Source: Brachionus plicatilis (taxonomy: Eukaryota > Rotifera > Eurotatoria > Ploima > Brachionidae). Taken from it: 64,000 nt of DNA. Positions 46,134-57,592 of this stretch are shown piece after piece. Below the pieces are notes generated by a model that ran no database searches, was not told the DNA's origin, and saw only the letters and a program-made list of their open reading frames with translations. Numbering within the stretch: position 1 is the stretch's first letter; each line of letters opens with the position of its first letter. The DNA lies in assembly GCA_010279815.1 (NCBI GenBank), contig QEOQ01000355.1, positions 890,709-954,708 of the forward strand, given 5' to 3'. The position numbers and the translations under genes are program-made.

Positions 46134-47379
46134 TTTCCTTTTTTCAAACCACTTTCAAAAATTATTCTAAATTTTCTTGGAGAATTAGTCTTCTCAATTT
46201 AGAAATTAATTATAAAAATTTATTAATTTGCATTTTTTTTGCACAAATTCGACAATTTTATTTAACTTTTGTTTAGGCAAAATCAGAACTTAGTCGCATG
46301 CACAAACTGCAGTAATTCTCATCATTTTTTTTGTAATGATTATTTAATAAACTGAAAGGTAAATCATTGATTTTAAAATAAAATTCTTTTTTACTCAATT
46401 TAATTGTTATGAAAAAGCGGGTATTGGAATTAAGAAAAATCTTTTTTAACACAAAGGTATTTAATTTTTTATTAGGGGAATCAGAATGAGTTATCAAAAG
46501 CTGATATTCTATTTTTATTCTTATTTAATTTTTTTTTTAATATCGATGCAGAGCATTGGGTATTGTGAAATTGAAATACTGATTGAACAAAAATAATTCT
46601 TTTTATGATAAATTAAAATTTAAACGGTTTGAAAAAATATTAAAAAATATACTGCAACATAGTGCAATAAATTTTGTAGCACCTTTTTTTATCTAAAATG
46701 TGATTTTTTCTATTAAATGATTTTTCTAATGTCAAAAAAACAACAAATAAAACAAAATAATTAAATAAATCGATTTTACTTATAATTATAAGATTAAAAT
46801 ATTATTAAGGATTTAATATAATATTATTTTATTTTTTAAGTATTATTTTTTTTTAATTATACGAGAAGAGCATTTGAGAAATAAAAAAATTTAATTAACA
46901 AACAATTAGCTTAAAATTTTATTTAGAATTTTGAATTTACTTTAAATTTTTTTTTTCATTATCATATTCGTGACACATATGCTTGGGTCAGTACGCTTGG
47001 TACGGTCGGTTCGGCGCCGCTGATGGTTCTATTTTAGGCCGCGACCATAGGGGTTAGGTCGCTTTTAAAATATCCACTGTAGAATCATTTTATTTAATTT
47101 AAATTAAAAGTAATGGATATTCTAGTATAAAACAGTGTTTGTTGTTAAAATTAAGTAATTTAACCAATTCTGCACTTTTTAAAAGCACTATAAATAATAA
47201 TAAAAAAATCTCTTTTTTATCGACGAACATAATTTTAATCGAAAACATTCATTTTCTTTCATAAAATGATAGCAAAAAATTAAAGAAAAATATCTTACAA
47301 AAAAATAAAATTTAATGTCCAAGTCCGGACTTGACTTAAACTACACCTCACACAGAAGCACCTCTTCTTTTTACTTTAA
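46134..47379. other. AT-rich intergenic DNA with a short GC-rich stretch
   Basis: About 46975-47065 is GC-rich (GTACGGTCGGTTCGGCGCCG and neighbours) and has a style like the inside of the element at 51369-51734. AAGTCCGGACTTGACTT near 47322 resembles the words of the hAT-type MITE. No gene is seen. Confidence 0.45.
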
Positions 47380-47720
47380 ATAATGTCGAATACCGCCTTG
47401 GTAACCATAAATACTGTGCCAATACCCAAAATCGCTTCCTCCATAAAACCTGCACACTACCACCCAACTTCACTTATATCTTGTCTTTTTAAGTTCTTGA
47501 ACGAATCTTGGCCAGATACATCATAAACTACATGAAACCATTTTGGAAAAAAAACTGCCAATATGGTTTCTTCCAGGTAGGGACACCATAGATGCCATAT
47601 TTCAAGTTGTTGAAGATTGAAGTCAAGCTAAAGACCGTAACCTTAGTATCTTTTCGATATTTTTCGACTTCGCCAAAGCCTTTGACTTTATAGACCAAAA
47701 AGTTCTTCAAAAAAAATTCA
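47380..47720 (+). mobile_element. Non-LTR retrotransposon fragment (5' part of the RT domain)
   Basis: Reading across frames on the plus strand shows LISCLFKFLN, NCQYGFFPGRDTIDAIFQVV and FDFAKAFDFIDQKVLQKK. These match the order of RT motifs 0-2 of LINE reverse transcriptases (the GF..GR.T.DA and D.AKAFD regions). Frame changes show it is dead. No 3' end is attached. Confidence 0.75.
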
Positions 47721-47914
47721 GTAATTAGAAAAAAAAAAATTCTCTAAATTAACTTTCTCCGAAATTTCCATTACCAAAAAAAAAAGCAAATTTGGCTTTA
47801 ATTAAATAAAAATAAATAAACAAATTTATCATTTAATGTTTATTAAATACATATCTTTAAATAAAAAAAAAATTTTATTTTTCAAAAAGAAAATCTTGTC
47901 AAAAAATCTAATTT

Positions 47915-48711
47915 CTACAATTTTTTATAAAGTTCATCACCAACACTTCTTGTCTGAATTTTCAACACTTCCGATTTATGTCTGAGAATTATTTTAGGAA
48001 TAAATTTTCCAACATAGTCGTGTCCGACTTCAAATTGTGCTTTTTTTGGATCAAAACTGCTGTCCGATTTACGCCTAATCCAAAAGAACAATCTTAGCTC
48101 ATTTAAAGCCATATTTTTGTTGCCTTTGTATTCACTACATGCCGATACATACATTCCATACATAGCCGAGGCTTTTATCGGCAAAAGACTAGCTTTGGGA
48201 TCAAAAAATTTTGCTTCACCACTTCCCCCGGTAATGAATATGTAAGAAGAGTGGGGTGTTTCGGATAAAAGTTTTGAAAATGTTTTGTACACAACAATAT
48301 GCGGAAGAGTTAACTCCTTCATTCCATTCAAGTAGTTATCTACAGACAATGTGCTAAGAGGACCATCAGTTCGCCATCCTCCCATGCTAGCTACCAAATG
48401 GTTCAGCTGTCCATCTGTACCCAAAATTTTGTCTTTTAATCGAAGACAATCTGTTTCGTTGGCCAGATCAGCTATTTGAAAAGCTAAATTAGAATGGAAT
48501 TGCTCCGGAACTGATTTTTTAAGTTCTTCAAAACGAGATTCGTTTCTTGCTGCGACCCAGACTTTGGCTCCATTTTGGGCCAATGATCCCACTATACCGG
48601 ATCCGACTATGCCACAGCCTCCTGCCACAAACGTTACTAGATCTATTAATTAATCAAGATTGAAAACTGAAATTGATTTTTTGTTCATTTAAAAATACTT
48701 TTAAGAGACAT
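47915..48711 (-). CDS. Short-chain dehydrogenase/reductase-like protein
   Basis: A 13-base first exon (48711-48699) joins exon 2 (48642-47915) to give 246 residues. The Rossmann motif reads VAGGCGIVGSGIVGSLAQNG, followed by the nucleotide-binding WVAARN and an ADLAN strand. The active-site serine strand (IFITGGSG) is present. The expected Tyr-x-x-x-Lys is not: the aligned stretch reads AMYGMYVSACSEY with no lysine three residues after a tyrosine. It may be a non-catalytic or altered member. Known SDRs reduce or oxidise carbonyl compounds with NAD(P). The substrate is unknown. The GC content is higher than the surroundings. Confidence 0.8.
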
Positions 48712-49577
48712 CTTTTTCAATTTGTTTGACTTTAAATTTAGTTTTTTTTTGAAATTTGAAATATTTATTTTTTAAATTAAGTAATATGTACGCTTTAGTT
48801 TATGTACAAAAAACATGATCAAAAATGATTACTGAAAAAAAAATTCACATTATATAATGTTCGATCGTATTTAAAAAAAGTATCGTTAAAATAGTCTTAT
48901 AAAATTTTTTTATCTCTATCCAAATGTTAATCATTTAAAATTTTGATTCGTTGACTTGGCTTTTTTTATTTGCCAAAGTGTCTAATTAAGGGGTCTAAAG
49001 ACGGGACAATTATTTTTATAGAATATTTAATCATCTAGAGATAATTTATCAATCTATGAATCGATTACTATTTAAAAGTGATAAAATAAAATATTTGAAT
49101 TTTTAGAAAGACAAAAATAGAAAAACTTTTGTTTAGTTCTATGGTAGGATTTAAAAAAGAATTTTCATAATTTTTTTAATGTTTTGTGCTCAAAAAAATT
49201 TTATTTGTTAAAAAGTATAAAGATTTAAAATTTTTCAATTAACTTTGAAAAATAATCTTTAACTGTTTATTTAATTTTTAAACTTTCAGTTTATTTCAGA
49301 TATGTAATGTATTTAAATAAAAAAAAAGATTCTTTTGTTATTTTGTAAATTTTTAGGACAACAAAGTTTTATGTTATATTATTTTGTTAGAAAAAAATTT
49401 TTGAATTTATTTTTTATTATCTTTTATCTAATTTTTGAATTAATTATTGTTGGAGCTAATTAGTTTATCTATCAATACATTTTTTGGGAATCTAAATCTG
49501 AAGACAGATTTGAAATCATTAGAGTTAGTTTAGTATAACATGGTAACAATGGTAACAACATTAAAAATTAGTTATTA
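48712..49577. other. AT-rich intergenic DNA
   Basis: No gene, RNA or repeat that I can support. Confidence 0.5.
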
Positions 49578-49700
49578 CAGTCGAACCTCGGCATAACGAA
49601 CCCCCATATAACAATACTTTTCTTAAGAAAAAAACCTCTATATAACGAATTTTAAAAAATGACATCCGTTAATTAACACCTTGATAATAAAAAATAGTAA
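49578..49700 (+). mobile_element. Tigger/pogo-type left terminal repeat
   Basis: Starts CAGTCGAACCTCGGCATAAC directly after TA (49576-49577) and goes on with further CATATAAC and CTATATAACGAA words. This is the classic end of Tigger/pogo transposons. No matching right end was found. The pogo-type reading frame at 52918 is probably the same element, now separated by a retrotransposon. Confidence 0.75.
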
Positions 49701-50956
49701 ATAAATAATTGATAATTTCTAAATAATCGTAAGTTCTTTGTTAATCTCAATAATTATGAATCTGAGCATGTTAATATAAAAACCGGTGTCCCTCAAGGTT
49801 CGGTAATTAGTCCTCTTCTATTTTCAATTTTTATCAATGATATACCTTAACAAAGCTCAAAAAATACCTCATACTCTCTCTTGTTTGCTGATGACCTAGT
49901 CACCTTTTTCATTTTCAAAAATATGGAAACATTTCTAAGCAGGTAAATAGTTACCTTAAAAATATTGAAATTTGGTTAAAAAAAATGGAGGCTTAAGATG
50001 TCTCCTGAAAAATGCAATTATACAATTTTTTCAGGGAATCCCTCTAAAAATCAAAAGCTAAAATTAAGTCTTTTCGATAAGCAAATTCCATATAGTAACT
50101 GTCCAATCTTCCTAGGGATAAAATTTGACAAAAACTTATACTTTAAACCTCATATTGAATTTATTCGATCTAGATGTCAAGACAGGATAAATAACGTAAT
50201 TGCACGATTTTAGTGACATGTCACTCTATTTATAGTGACATGTCACTATTTATCGAATACTGGTTTTCATTTTGACCTTTTTCGACTATAGTGACATGTC
50301 GCATTAGTCGAAAAAGACCTAAAAATGACGATTTTTACAAAATTTAGTGTCCAAGTTTGTGACATGTCACTATAGTCAAAAAAAAGGCTTAAAATGATTT
50401 TTTAAGTAATTTAGCTATTTTTTATTAGTTTTTGTCTGGATAACGAGAAAGTGTTTAACAATTAAGAAATTTTTTATTTTACCTATTTAACAAATTTTAC
50501 GCAAAAATATAAAATCAGAAATTGACCTAAAAAATTTTAAAAAAAGCTATTGTCTAAAAATTCTAAAATATTTTAATGTTATTTACAGTTTGGAAACTAA
50601 AATGAATAATTTTGTTTAAAACTCTTTGGCAAACAATTTCCACAAATCCAGTTATTGCATTTTTCATATGAAAAGCAGGCATCGTTTTCGGAATTAGATT
50701 TAAAAAGAGATATGCATTTAAAAAATGATTGAGTCCAGTACTATTTTAAAAAATATGCGACTTTGAAGGAGCTGGTGATCTGGAAAAAAAATTCGACCTA
50801 GAAATTTCTACATGTTAATTTGGGCAAAAAATTTTTTAATTTATTTAAATTATGTTCAGGATGATCAGAGTTTTTCATGAACAGGAAATTCTATACACCC
50901 AATTAAAAAAAAAATTCCCAAGATAATCCTTGAAAAAATATAAGTAAAAAGCTTAA

Positions 50957-51026
50957 TTGTAATTTTTTTGTAATCTTGCCTATGGGGCTTTAAACTAATA
51001 AATAATAATAATAATAATAATAATTA
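50957..51026 (+). mobile_element. LINE 3' tail
   Basis: TTGTAATCTTGCCTATGGGG followed by a run of AAT/TAA triplets, the style of a jockey- or I-like 3' end with a simple-repeat tail. It lies inside the family B element. Confidence 0.6.
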
Positions 51027-51368
51027 ATTGATTAATTGATTTAAGCTTCTCATGTAAATGTCAATGGCGTGTTTAGTTACCAATTAAAACAATCAATCCT
51101 TTTTTATAACATCAATCAACTAACATAAAATTTAAGGATAAAACTAGAAGTTAAATTTTTATATGCGTCGTAATGTCTAATTGCGGCTCTTTTGAATTCC
51201 ATTGAATATTCACGACATATTCGGTTATCCTGCTCATTTTTCGATTATAACATTTTATTTACTTATTGTTGTTAAAATTAATACTTTGAAATATATTAAG
51301 TTTAGGAATAATGTTTGGGATAATAAAACAAGTACGTCGAGATAAAGAATTTAATTTAATTTTAACTA

Positions 51369-51734
51369 CAGGGTTCTAATTAAAATGTAACGCTAAAAAA
51401 GCCGCGTCCAAACAACGACCATCCGTCCAAGCCTGTTTGCAGCTCCGAATCGTCCGTCCCAACCGGCTTACACGGCTGACCTAGTCGACCCATCCGACCT
51501 AACCGGCCGACCGGTCCGATCTAACCGATTTCAAAATGTTAAACTCATTTTGGATAATTAGCTCCCATTAAAAAATCCTCAAATGAAAAAAATTAGGTCT
51601 TTTTTTTAATTTTTTATAAAAAATAAATAAATTTTTTTCTAAAATATAATATTGAACGCCTAGATCGGACAGTTCTGTCAGACGGCATGACCAGTTAGGT
51701 TGGACGGCAAGGCACGTTTTTATTAGAACCGCTG
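51369..51734. mobile_element. 366-bp TA-target MITE with GC-rich interior
   Basis: Ends CAGGGTTCTAATTAAAATGT and the inverse of CAGCGGTTCTAATAAAAACG, with TA on both sides (51367-51368, 51735-51736). Two GC-rich blocks just inside the ends are made of CGACC/CCGTCC-like words, in contrast with the AT-rich centre. It is nested in the family B element and so is the youngest layer of this stack. Confidence 0.85.
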
Positions 51735-52917
51735 TAAATAAAGTTTAATTTTAACTTATTTTATTTTTTAATTCTAACTAAATAAAGTTCAATATTAATA
51801 TTTTTCTGAATCAGCAGATAAAAATCCATATGAATAAAAATTTTATAATATATATATAGAAAAAAAAATTTTGGTATATATAATCCACCCTTTTAACAAT
51901 ATTTTTTGGGCTGTTTTTGTATATTACAAGAATGGATTATTATCCAAATATATTAATTTATGTTGTTATATTTATTTAAAAAAAAACATATCTGTCAAAA
52001 CTAAACTTTTTACTCATAATTTACAATTTTTAAATGATATTTTAAGCCTTTTTTTGACTATAGTGACATGTCACAAACTTGGACACTAAATTTTGTAAAA
52101 ATCGTCATTTTTAGGTCTTTTTCGACTAATGCGACATGTCACTATAGTCGAAAAAGGTCAAAATGAAAACCAGTGTTCGATAAATAGTGACATGTCACTA
52201 TAGTTGGGTATTCGGCTTTAGTGACATGTCACTAAAATCGAGCAATTACGTTATAATTAAAATTCTTTCACATAAATCTTGGAATTTAAATAAAAAAACT
52301 CTATCGAGTATTTATAATGCTCTAATAGGGTCTTTGATTGATTACAGCTTCTTCATATTTAGTTTAGCTTCACATACTAATTTTCATAAATTACAAGTAC
52401 TCCAAAATATATCGCATAAGGCGATTTATCACCTCCCATATGAAACACCCTCAGAAATCTTCTTTTTTTTTCTTGAAAATTAAAAAATTGATACAATCAA
52501 AATCAGGTTTAAAAATCTCTTTGTAAGATATGTTAAAAACTGTTTTCTCTTCAAAAATGAGCTAATTTTATCACTCATAAAGGACTATGAGGATGTTTTT
52601 GTTGAGAGCTCAAGATAACCTGAAAAAAAGTCTCCCTTAGCAATTTTTATCCATGAATTTCCACGGGAGTGACTTACAACAGCCAAATCTTTCAATTGTC
52701 CAGAAGCTTCCCTTTCTTAATATTCCCATTTTACTATATGTTTTTTAAATATTGTGTAACCAATTTTGTAATACCTTGTATTTGTTTCACTTTCTTTTAA
52801 TATATGAACAATAGCTAAAGGAGTTTCATTACTCAAAGTCTATTTAAATAATAAATAAACAATTAAAAAAAAATAAATAAAAAATTATTGTTTATCTAAA
52901 AATTCTAATTGATAAAA

Positions 52918-53340
52918 ATGAATGAAAAGCAGGTTTGCAAGAAGAGAAAATGTATGTCTCTTGAAGTCAAGATAGAAATTATAAAAAAACATACTGAGCA
53001 AAAAATAACCACTTCAAAGCTGGCCAAAGAATACTACGTTAATGCTTCTACAATTTCAACTATTTTGTCGTCGAAAGCAAAAATTTTAGAACATTACGAA
53101 AAGAACTTAGCCGGTCCAGAAAAAAAGCGTATAAAATTGTCAAGTTACGACAATGTTGATCAAGCGATGTTGTATTGGTTTGATCAAGCTCAAAAATACA
53201 ATAATATCACAATTAGTGGTATTGAAATTCAATTACAGGCGTTGAAATTTGCAACAATGTTTGGTCATCGTGACTTCAAGACAGGTAACGGATGGCTATC
53301 TAATTTCAAACAGAGGAATGGTTTTATTATTTTTTGTTGA
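52918..53340 (+). pseudogene. Pogo/Tigger transposase fragment (CENP-B-type DNA-binding domain)
   Basis: 140 residues starting MNEKQVCKKRKCMSLEVKIE. The first helix-turn-helix (LEVKIEIIKK...STISTILSSKAKILEHYEKN) is of the CENP-B N-terminal type. A second, Tc5/CENP-B-like part follows (MLYWFDQAQKYNNITISG, GNGWLSNFKQRNG). The DDE catalytic domain is missing: a stop follows IIFC. It is probably the remnant of the Tigger whose left end is at 49578. Confidence 0.8.
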
Positions 53341-54263
53341 ATTTTTAAAATGCCTGGTCAAAGAAAAAAAAGGAAATTTTGTCATTTGGCAAGTCATTTT
53401 ACAAATTGACAGTGACATATATTAATTTAATTTAACACAGTTTTTTGAAAAAATTATATTATATATTTTTTTTTTGGTCTTTTGATCTTTTTTTTTATTT
53501 TTATTCTTAAATTTTTCAAATTTTAATTTTGATTTTCTTTGTATACTTTGATTTTTGGAGGTTAATTTTGATACAAATAAATAAATAAATATATAATTTG
53601 AAATAATGATTTTATTGACTTGCTGAAACTAAAAAAAAATGAATTAAAGAGAGACCTTTTGAAATCTTGTATATTACACTATGAAAAAAAAATGTCGACT
53701 ATTTCGTCAGTAAAGGCAGGTCTAAATCGGCTATTTACAAAATTAGAATTTTTTTAATAATTATCGTTAAATTCTTTTCATTCTAAGTAAAAGGTTACTT
53801 CTTTTTTGTGATAGTGTTTTCCTGCTTTTTTCTGTAATTAACTTTTTATTTAAGAATAATTCCAGTATAAAAAAAAAAACTAAGTATTGCACTTCAAAAG
53901 GATTTTGAAAGTAAAAAAAAATTGTAGAATTCCTTGATTAAAGACTTTTTTTAACTTAAATTTATCTTAAATATACAGTGTTTTAGTTTAAACCGCAGAA
54001 CGGATAATATTACATCATTTTACGTAATTTTACACCAAGAAATGCAAGATAACGTAAAATTGTTAAAATGTTAGCTTACGCAAAATGATATAATAATACG
54101 TAATAATACGTTTTTTCAAGTAAGACTTGACAAAAATGCTGACGGCCAAAAAAGTCCAATTTTTCGACCAAAATTTGAATTTTATTAAATTTTTTCAAGG
54201 TTTAATTACATTTTTTACATTTTTTTTACTTAAAAAAATGTTATAATCTGTAAAAAAAAGGTA
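53341..54263. other. AT-rich DNA, transposon debris
   Basis: An AAATAAATAAATA run near 53577-53593 could be a LINE tail. ACGTAATTTTAC-like words at 54020-54115 resemble the long TIRs of the 22503 element. Neither has clear ends. Confidence 0.4.
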
Positions 54264-54770
54264 CCGTATTCCCTTGTTCGATAATGCAGCGCCACAACCT
54301 AGAACACATCATTGGCGCAGGCGCTATACTAAATCTCGCCCATGTTAAATTCAACTTAACTTGTGTTGCATGCGCCAAAACCGTATTTCAGGTTGTGGCG
54401 ATGCACTATATCCAGGGTCTTGAGAATGGTGCTGCATTATTTAAGTTTAGCAAAGGGATAATATTCAAAAAAAAAAAAGAATTTTTTTTAATTAAGTATT
54501 TGGTGCGGCATTAAAGTTTAAAAATAAAAAAGAATTTAAAATTAAAAAATATTGTCTTGAATTATTTTTATATTTTCTTTTTAAATCATTCAAATAATGC
54601 AGCACCATTCTCAAGACCCTGGATATAGTGCATCGCCACAACCCGAAATACGGTTTTGGCGCATGCAACACAAGTTAAGTTGAATTTAACATGGGCGAGA
54701 TTTAGTATAGCGCCTGCGCCAATGATGTGTTCTAGGTTGTGGCGCTGCATTATCGAACAAGGGAATACAG
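54264..54770. mobile_element. 507-bp foldback element, TA target
   Basis: Two arms of about 180 bp (about 54264-54445 and 54590-54770) are nearly perfect reverse complements, starting C[C/T]GTATTCCCTTGTTCGA and containing AATGCAGCGCCACAACC. TA flanks both ends (54262-54263, 54771-54772). The arms are about half GC, far above background. The centre of about 145 bp is AT-rich. The low divergence between arms suggests recent activity or strong conversion. Confidence 0.9.
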
Positions 54771-55962
54771 TAATTTTTGAAATAAAATAAAATTTTCAAC
54801 AAATTCTGTTTGTGATGAATAAAATTTGGCATCTTGTAGTTTAGGATCAAACAAATTAGATCAAATATTATCTTGTTGATATCTTTTGAATGGTATTTGA
54901 TTTAATCTCTCTGCAAAATATTGAATTAATAAATATATTTTGTACAAATTTTTTAAGAACTTATTCACTATTAAAATCGAGAATTAAATTTTTTTCAAAG
55001 TTATTTGAGCTTTTAATTAATTATGAAATTAAATTTAAATAAACAATTATTTATTGATATTTAATTAACCTTTTTTTTCTCTTGAAAAATTTAAAACTTT
55101 ATAAATTTTAAAAATTATTTATTTAAAAAAAATTTTAAGTTTTCTTTAATTGAACTTAGTCAAATAATAAAATTTCTCAATTTCCGGGCTATCCTATTCA
55201 TAGCATTCTAAATATTGAACTCTAAAATTAAAAAAGAGAGAGAATAAAATAATTTATTTTAAAAATTTGAAATGAGACATTTCAGATACCAAAGATTTGA
55301 ATGTTGGAAAGTATCTATTATTTATTTGTTTATCTGTCTCGAACTTTTCTGTTTATTTTTTATTAATAATGTTCTTTTAGATTAAAAAATCTAAAATGTA
55401 AATAATTAAAGGTGCTATATGTTTAAGTGCAGTTCAAAAATTAAAAATGTGCTCTATTCTTTGACTGAATTCTTCAAAGTTAATTTTTTTGTTTTCAAAA
55501 ACCTTTAAAGTGTTAGAAAGTTGGCCAATTTTTTCACCCTGTAATTTTTTCAAATAATAGACTGAAATATTAAAATTCTTAATTATTATTATCGTAATTA
55601 ATTATAAATACTTATAGGTTTATTTAATGCTTTAAAATGTCATTTAAATTTTATTTGATTTGAAGCATCAAAACAAATCGGTATTTATTTAATAATTTTG
55701 TCTTTCAATTTAATAAAGTTTTTAAATGAAAAAAAAGTTTTAATAAGAGATATCGGAATTTAAAACCAAGTCTATTGAATAATAATGATTCAGCAAATTA
55801 ATATAATATTTAGCTACAAACTAATAAATTTTGAATTCAACATTGATTTCCTCTGAAAAAATTTATTCTTCTTTAGTTTTTTTTACAAAAATTACCTAAA
55901 ATTAAAAAAAAAAAAAAGATTGTTTATACTCAAAAAATATTCAAATCAAATTTTTTATTTTT
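54771..55962. other. AT-rich intergenic DNA
   Basis: Nothing that I can support apart from AT-rich low-complexity runs. Confidence 0.5.
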
Positions 55963-57285
55963 TTATTTGTAATTGTATTTGTATCTTTGATCATCATATT
56001 TACTATAATACTTTCGATCATCATGGTTTTTGTTCAATTCTCTTCTTTTTGAGTTTGATCTTGAAAACGATGGTGACCGCGATCTTTTTCTTGACCTGGA
56101 ACCAGATCTTGGTCGTCTAATGCTTGATTTTGTCAAGTGTCTATCATCACTTTTCCTCCGTGAGTAAGCATCCTGTTTGACAGTTTTTGCCATGTCTAAA
56201 TTTTTGAATTCTTTTTTGGGCGACAAAATTTTCTGTATCTCTTTGCTATCAATTTGAGTTGTTTTTTTTTCAGCTATTTTTTCACCATCATCATCATTTT
56301 TCAAGTCAAATTCACTTAAATCGATTACATGATTTTCATTTAAATCATCGTATAAATCATCTGCGTCAGTTCTTGTTTCATTTTCTTTATTTTCGGTCTC
56401 AAATCCGTACAGTTCCATCATTAAATCATCATTTTTGTCAACACAAGTTTTATTTGTTTCGATCTTTTTCTTTGGCTTCCTTGGTTTCTTCTCTTTAAAA
56501 CCATATCTGTTATTACAAAAATCATAGTTCATCATTGAGTGCATGTCGCTGACCAAATTTCGTTTGGTAAGCCTTGAAAATTCATCCGGCTTCACAGTTT
56601 GCTTCAACTGATTCAGCTTGCTTTCATTGCGTTTAGCCATCTTGGACTCCAAAGACGTATTTCTCTTGATCGTTTTGATCAGGGTCCATTCTTTGATCGA
56701 ATTAAAATCGCCAACTGGAGCCTCGTTCATGTGAAGTTTGACCAGTGAAAATTTTGTCAAGTCAAAAGATTCCAGCTGTGGATGAGGCTTGGACCTGTGT
56801 ATCTGAATTCCTTTATTTTCTATGGAATATTGGTATTTTTTGGCACTATTCTCAGGCTTTTTTTGTGTGCAGTCATTTAGAATTTTTTGTAATCTACCAA
56901 ATGTTTGTGATTCGGTTTTATTTGTTGGCATCTTTTGATTTCCAAGTTTACTCTTGAATTCTTGGTCAAATTTTTTTTCCCCTAAGTCACCTGAGCATTT
57001 TTGACACTTGAAATTTTTTTTTATTTTCAACAAAGTTTCTTCCGATTTTGAAACCAAATCTAATCTTGATGATTTTAATTACTTTTTTTTATAAATAAAA
57101 ATTTTAAATTACAATTCTTCAAGTTTGATCAGATGTTTGCGTTGTTGGTCAATTAAGCTTTCAAGTTTTTGTTTGTCGCAGGTCGCCTGATCTAAATTTA
57201 TATTCAGCTTTTCTACGATTGAAGTACTTGCTGTTAAGTTTGGCATGGGAGTCAAATTTTTGAAGATTTCATGCAAAAAATCCAT
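55963..57285 (-). CDS. RS-rich nuclear-type protein, unknown family
   Basis: Exons 57285-57113 and 57064-55963 join across a GT-AG intron (48 bp) to 424 residues. I start at the ATG that gives MDFLHEIFKNL. The N-terminal 65 residues look like a coiled coil (LDQATCDKQKLESLIDQQRK). A CQKC pair follows. The middle is lysine-rich and then acidic (DDLYDDLNENHVIDLSEFDL). The C-terminus is an RS-type stretch (SGSRSRKRSRSPSFSRSNSK) and a tyrosine- and lysine-rich end. RS tails are typical of splicing-associated proteins, so an RNA-processing role is possible but is an inference. No RRM, zinc-finger array or kinase domain is seen. Confidence 0.8.
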
Positions 57286-57355
57286 TTTTTTTTTCAAAAA
57301 AATTTTAAATAAAATTTATCATAAAAAATTTAAATCTCTTTTTTTATTGTAATAG

Positions 57356-57425
57356 GCCTCATATGGTCTAGTGGCTTGCAGTCGTGTTTTGTGCATGCAG
57401 TCCGGGTTCGATACTTGCCGGAGGA
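57356..57425 (+). pseudogene. Degenerate tRNA-like sequence (Glu/Gln type)
   Basis: Keeps a perfect A box (TGGTCTAGTGG) and a near-perfect B box (GGTTCGATACT), with CCTC and GAGG able to pair at the ends. The lower acceptor stem is mispaired, the anticodon stem is weak and the loop would read UUG. It is likely a tRNA-Glu-derived pseudogene or a SINE head rather than a working tRNA. Confidence 0.55.
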
Positions 57426-57592
57426 TAATTTTTTTCATCCAAATTGAATAAAAAAAATTATTCTAAGCTTTTATTTATCTTCAACCTTCACTTCTTTTTA
57501 AATTTTTCATTTACTTAGATCTGTATGTTCATTGATAAAATCAAGAAGATTTAAATTTTAATTTTTTAAAATAATTTTTATCTGCAAAAAAA

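Larger units (their letters stand above)
50194..52251. mobile_element. 2.06-kb TA-target element with GTGACATGTCAC-studded TIRs (family B)
   Basis: Flanked by TA (50192-50193, 52252-52253). The ends ACGTAATTGCNCGATTTTA match the 134-bp element at 25137. Each inverted repeat is about 200 bp and holds four copies of GTGACATGTCAC or a one-base variant. The interior holds a LINE 3' tail (50957-51026) and another TA element (51369-51734), and no transposase. The small ORFs inside do not look real. Confidence 0.92.
49733..52860 (+). mobile_element. 5'-truncated non-LTR retrotransposon, split by an insertion
   Basis: Begins inside the reverse transcriptase: TGVPQGSVISPLLFSIFIND (motif 4) and SLFADDLVTFF (the A/DD catalytic motif). 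It continues with FLGIKFDKN at about 50113 and stops at the insertion at 50194. Right of it, from 52254, the frame resumes with IKILSHKSWNLNKKTLSSIY and QVLQNISHKAIYHLP, and ends in AATAAATA repeats near 52860. Several stop codons show it is inactive. Taking out the insertion with one TA restores the frame across the junction. Confidence 0.85.

Noticed and set aside
47528..47710. Minus-strand 60-codon ORF
   Set aside because: It is the shadow of the reverse transcriptase fragment read on the plus strand.
50194..50390. p53-family response elements as a real regulatory function
   Set aside because: Only the CATG core fits; the flanking bases break the consensus and the sites are explained by the element's inverted repeats.
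51871..52089. 72-codon ORF inside the family B element
   Set aside because: It runs into the inverted repeat and has the composition of AT-rich noise.
54284..54514. 76-codon plus-strand ORF as a gene
   Set aside because: It lies in one arm of the foldback element and owes its length to the GC-rich arm.
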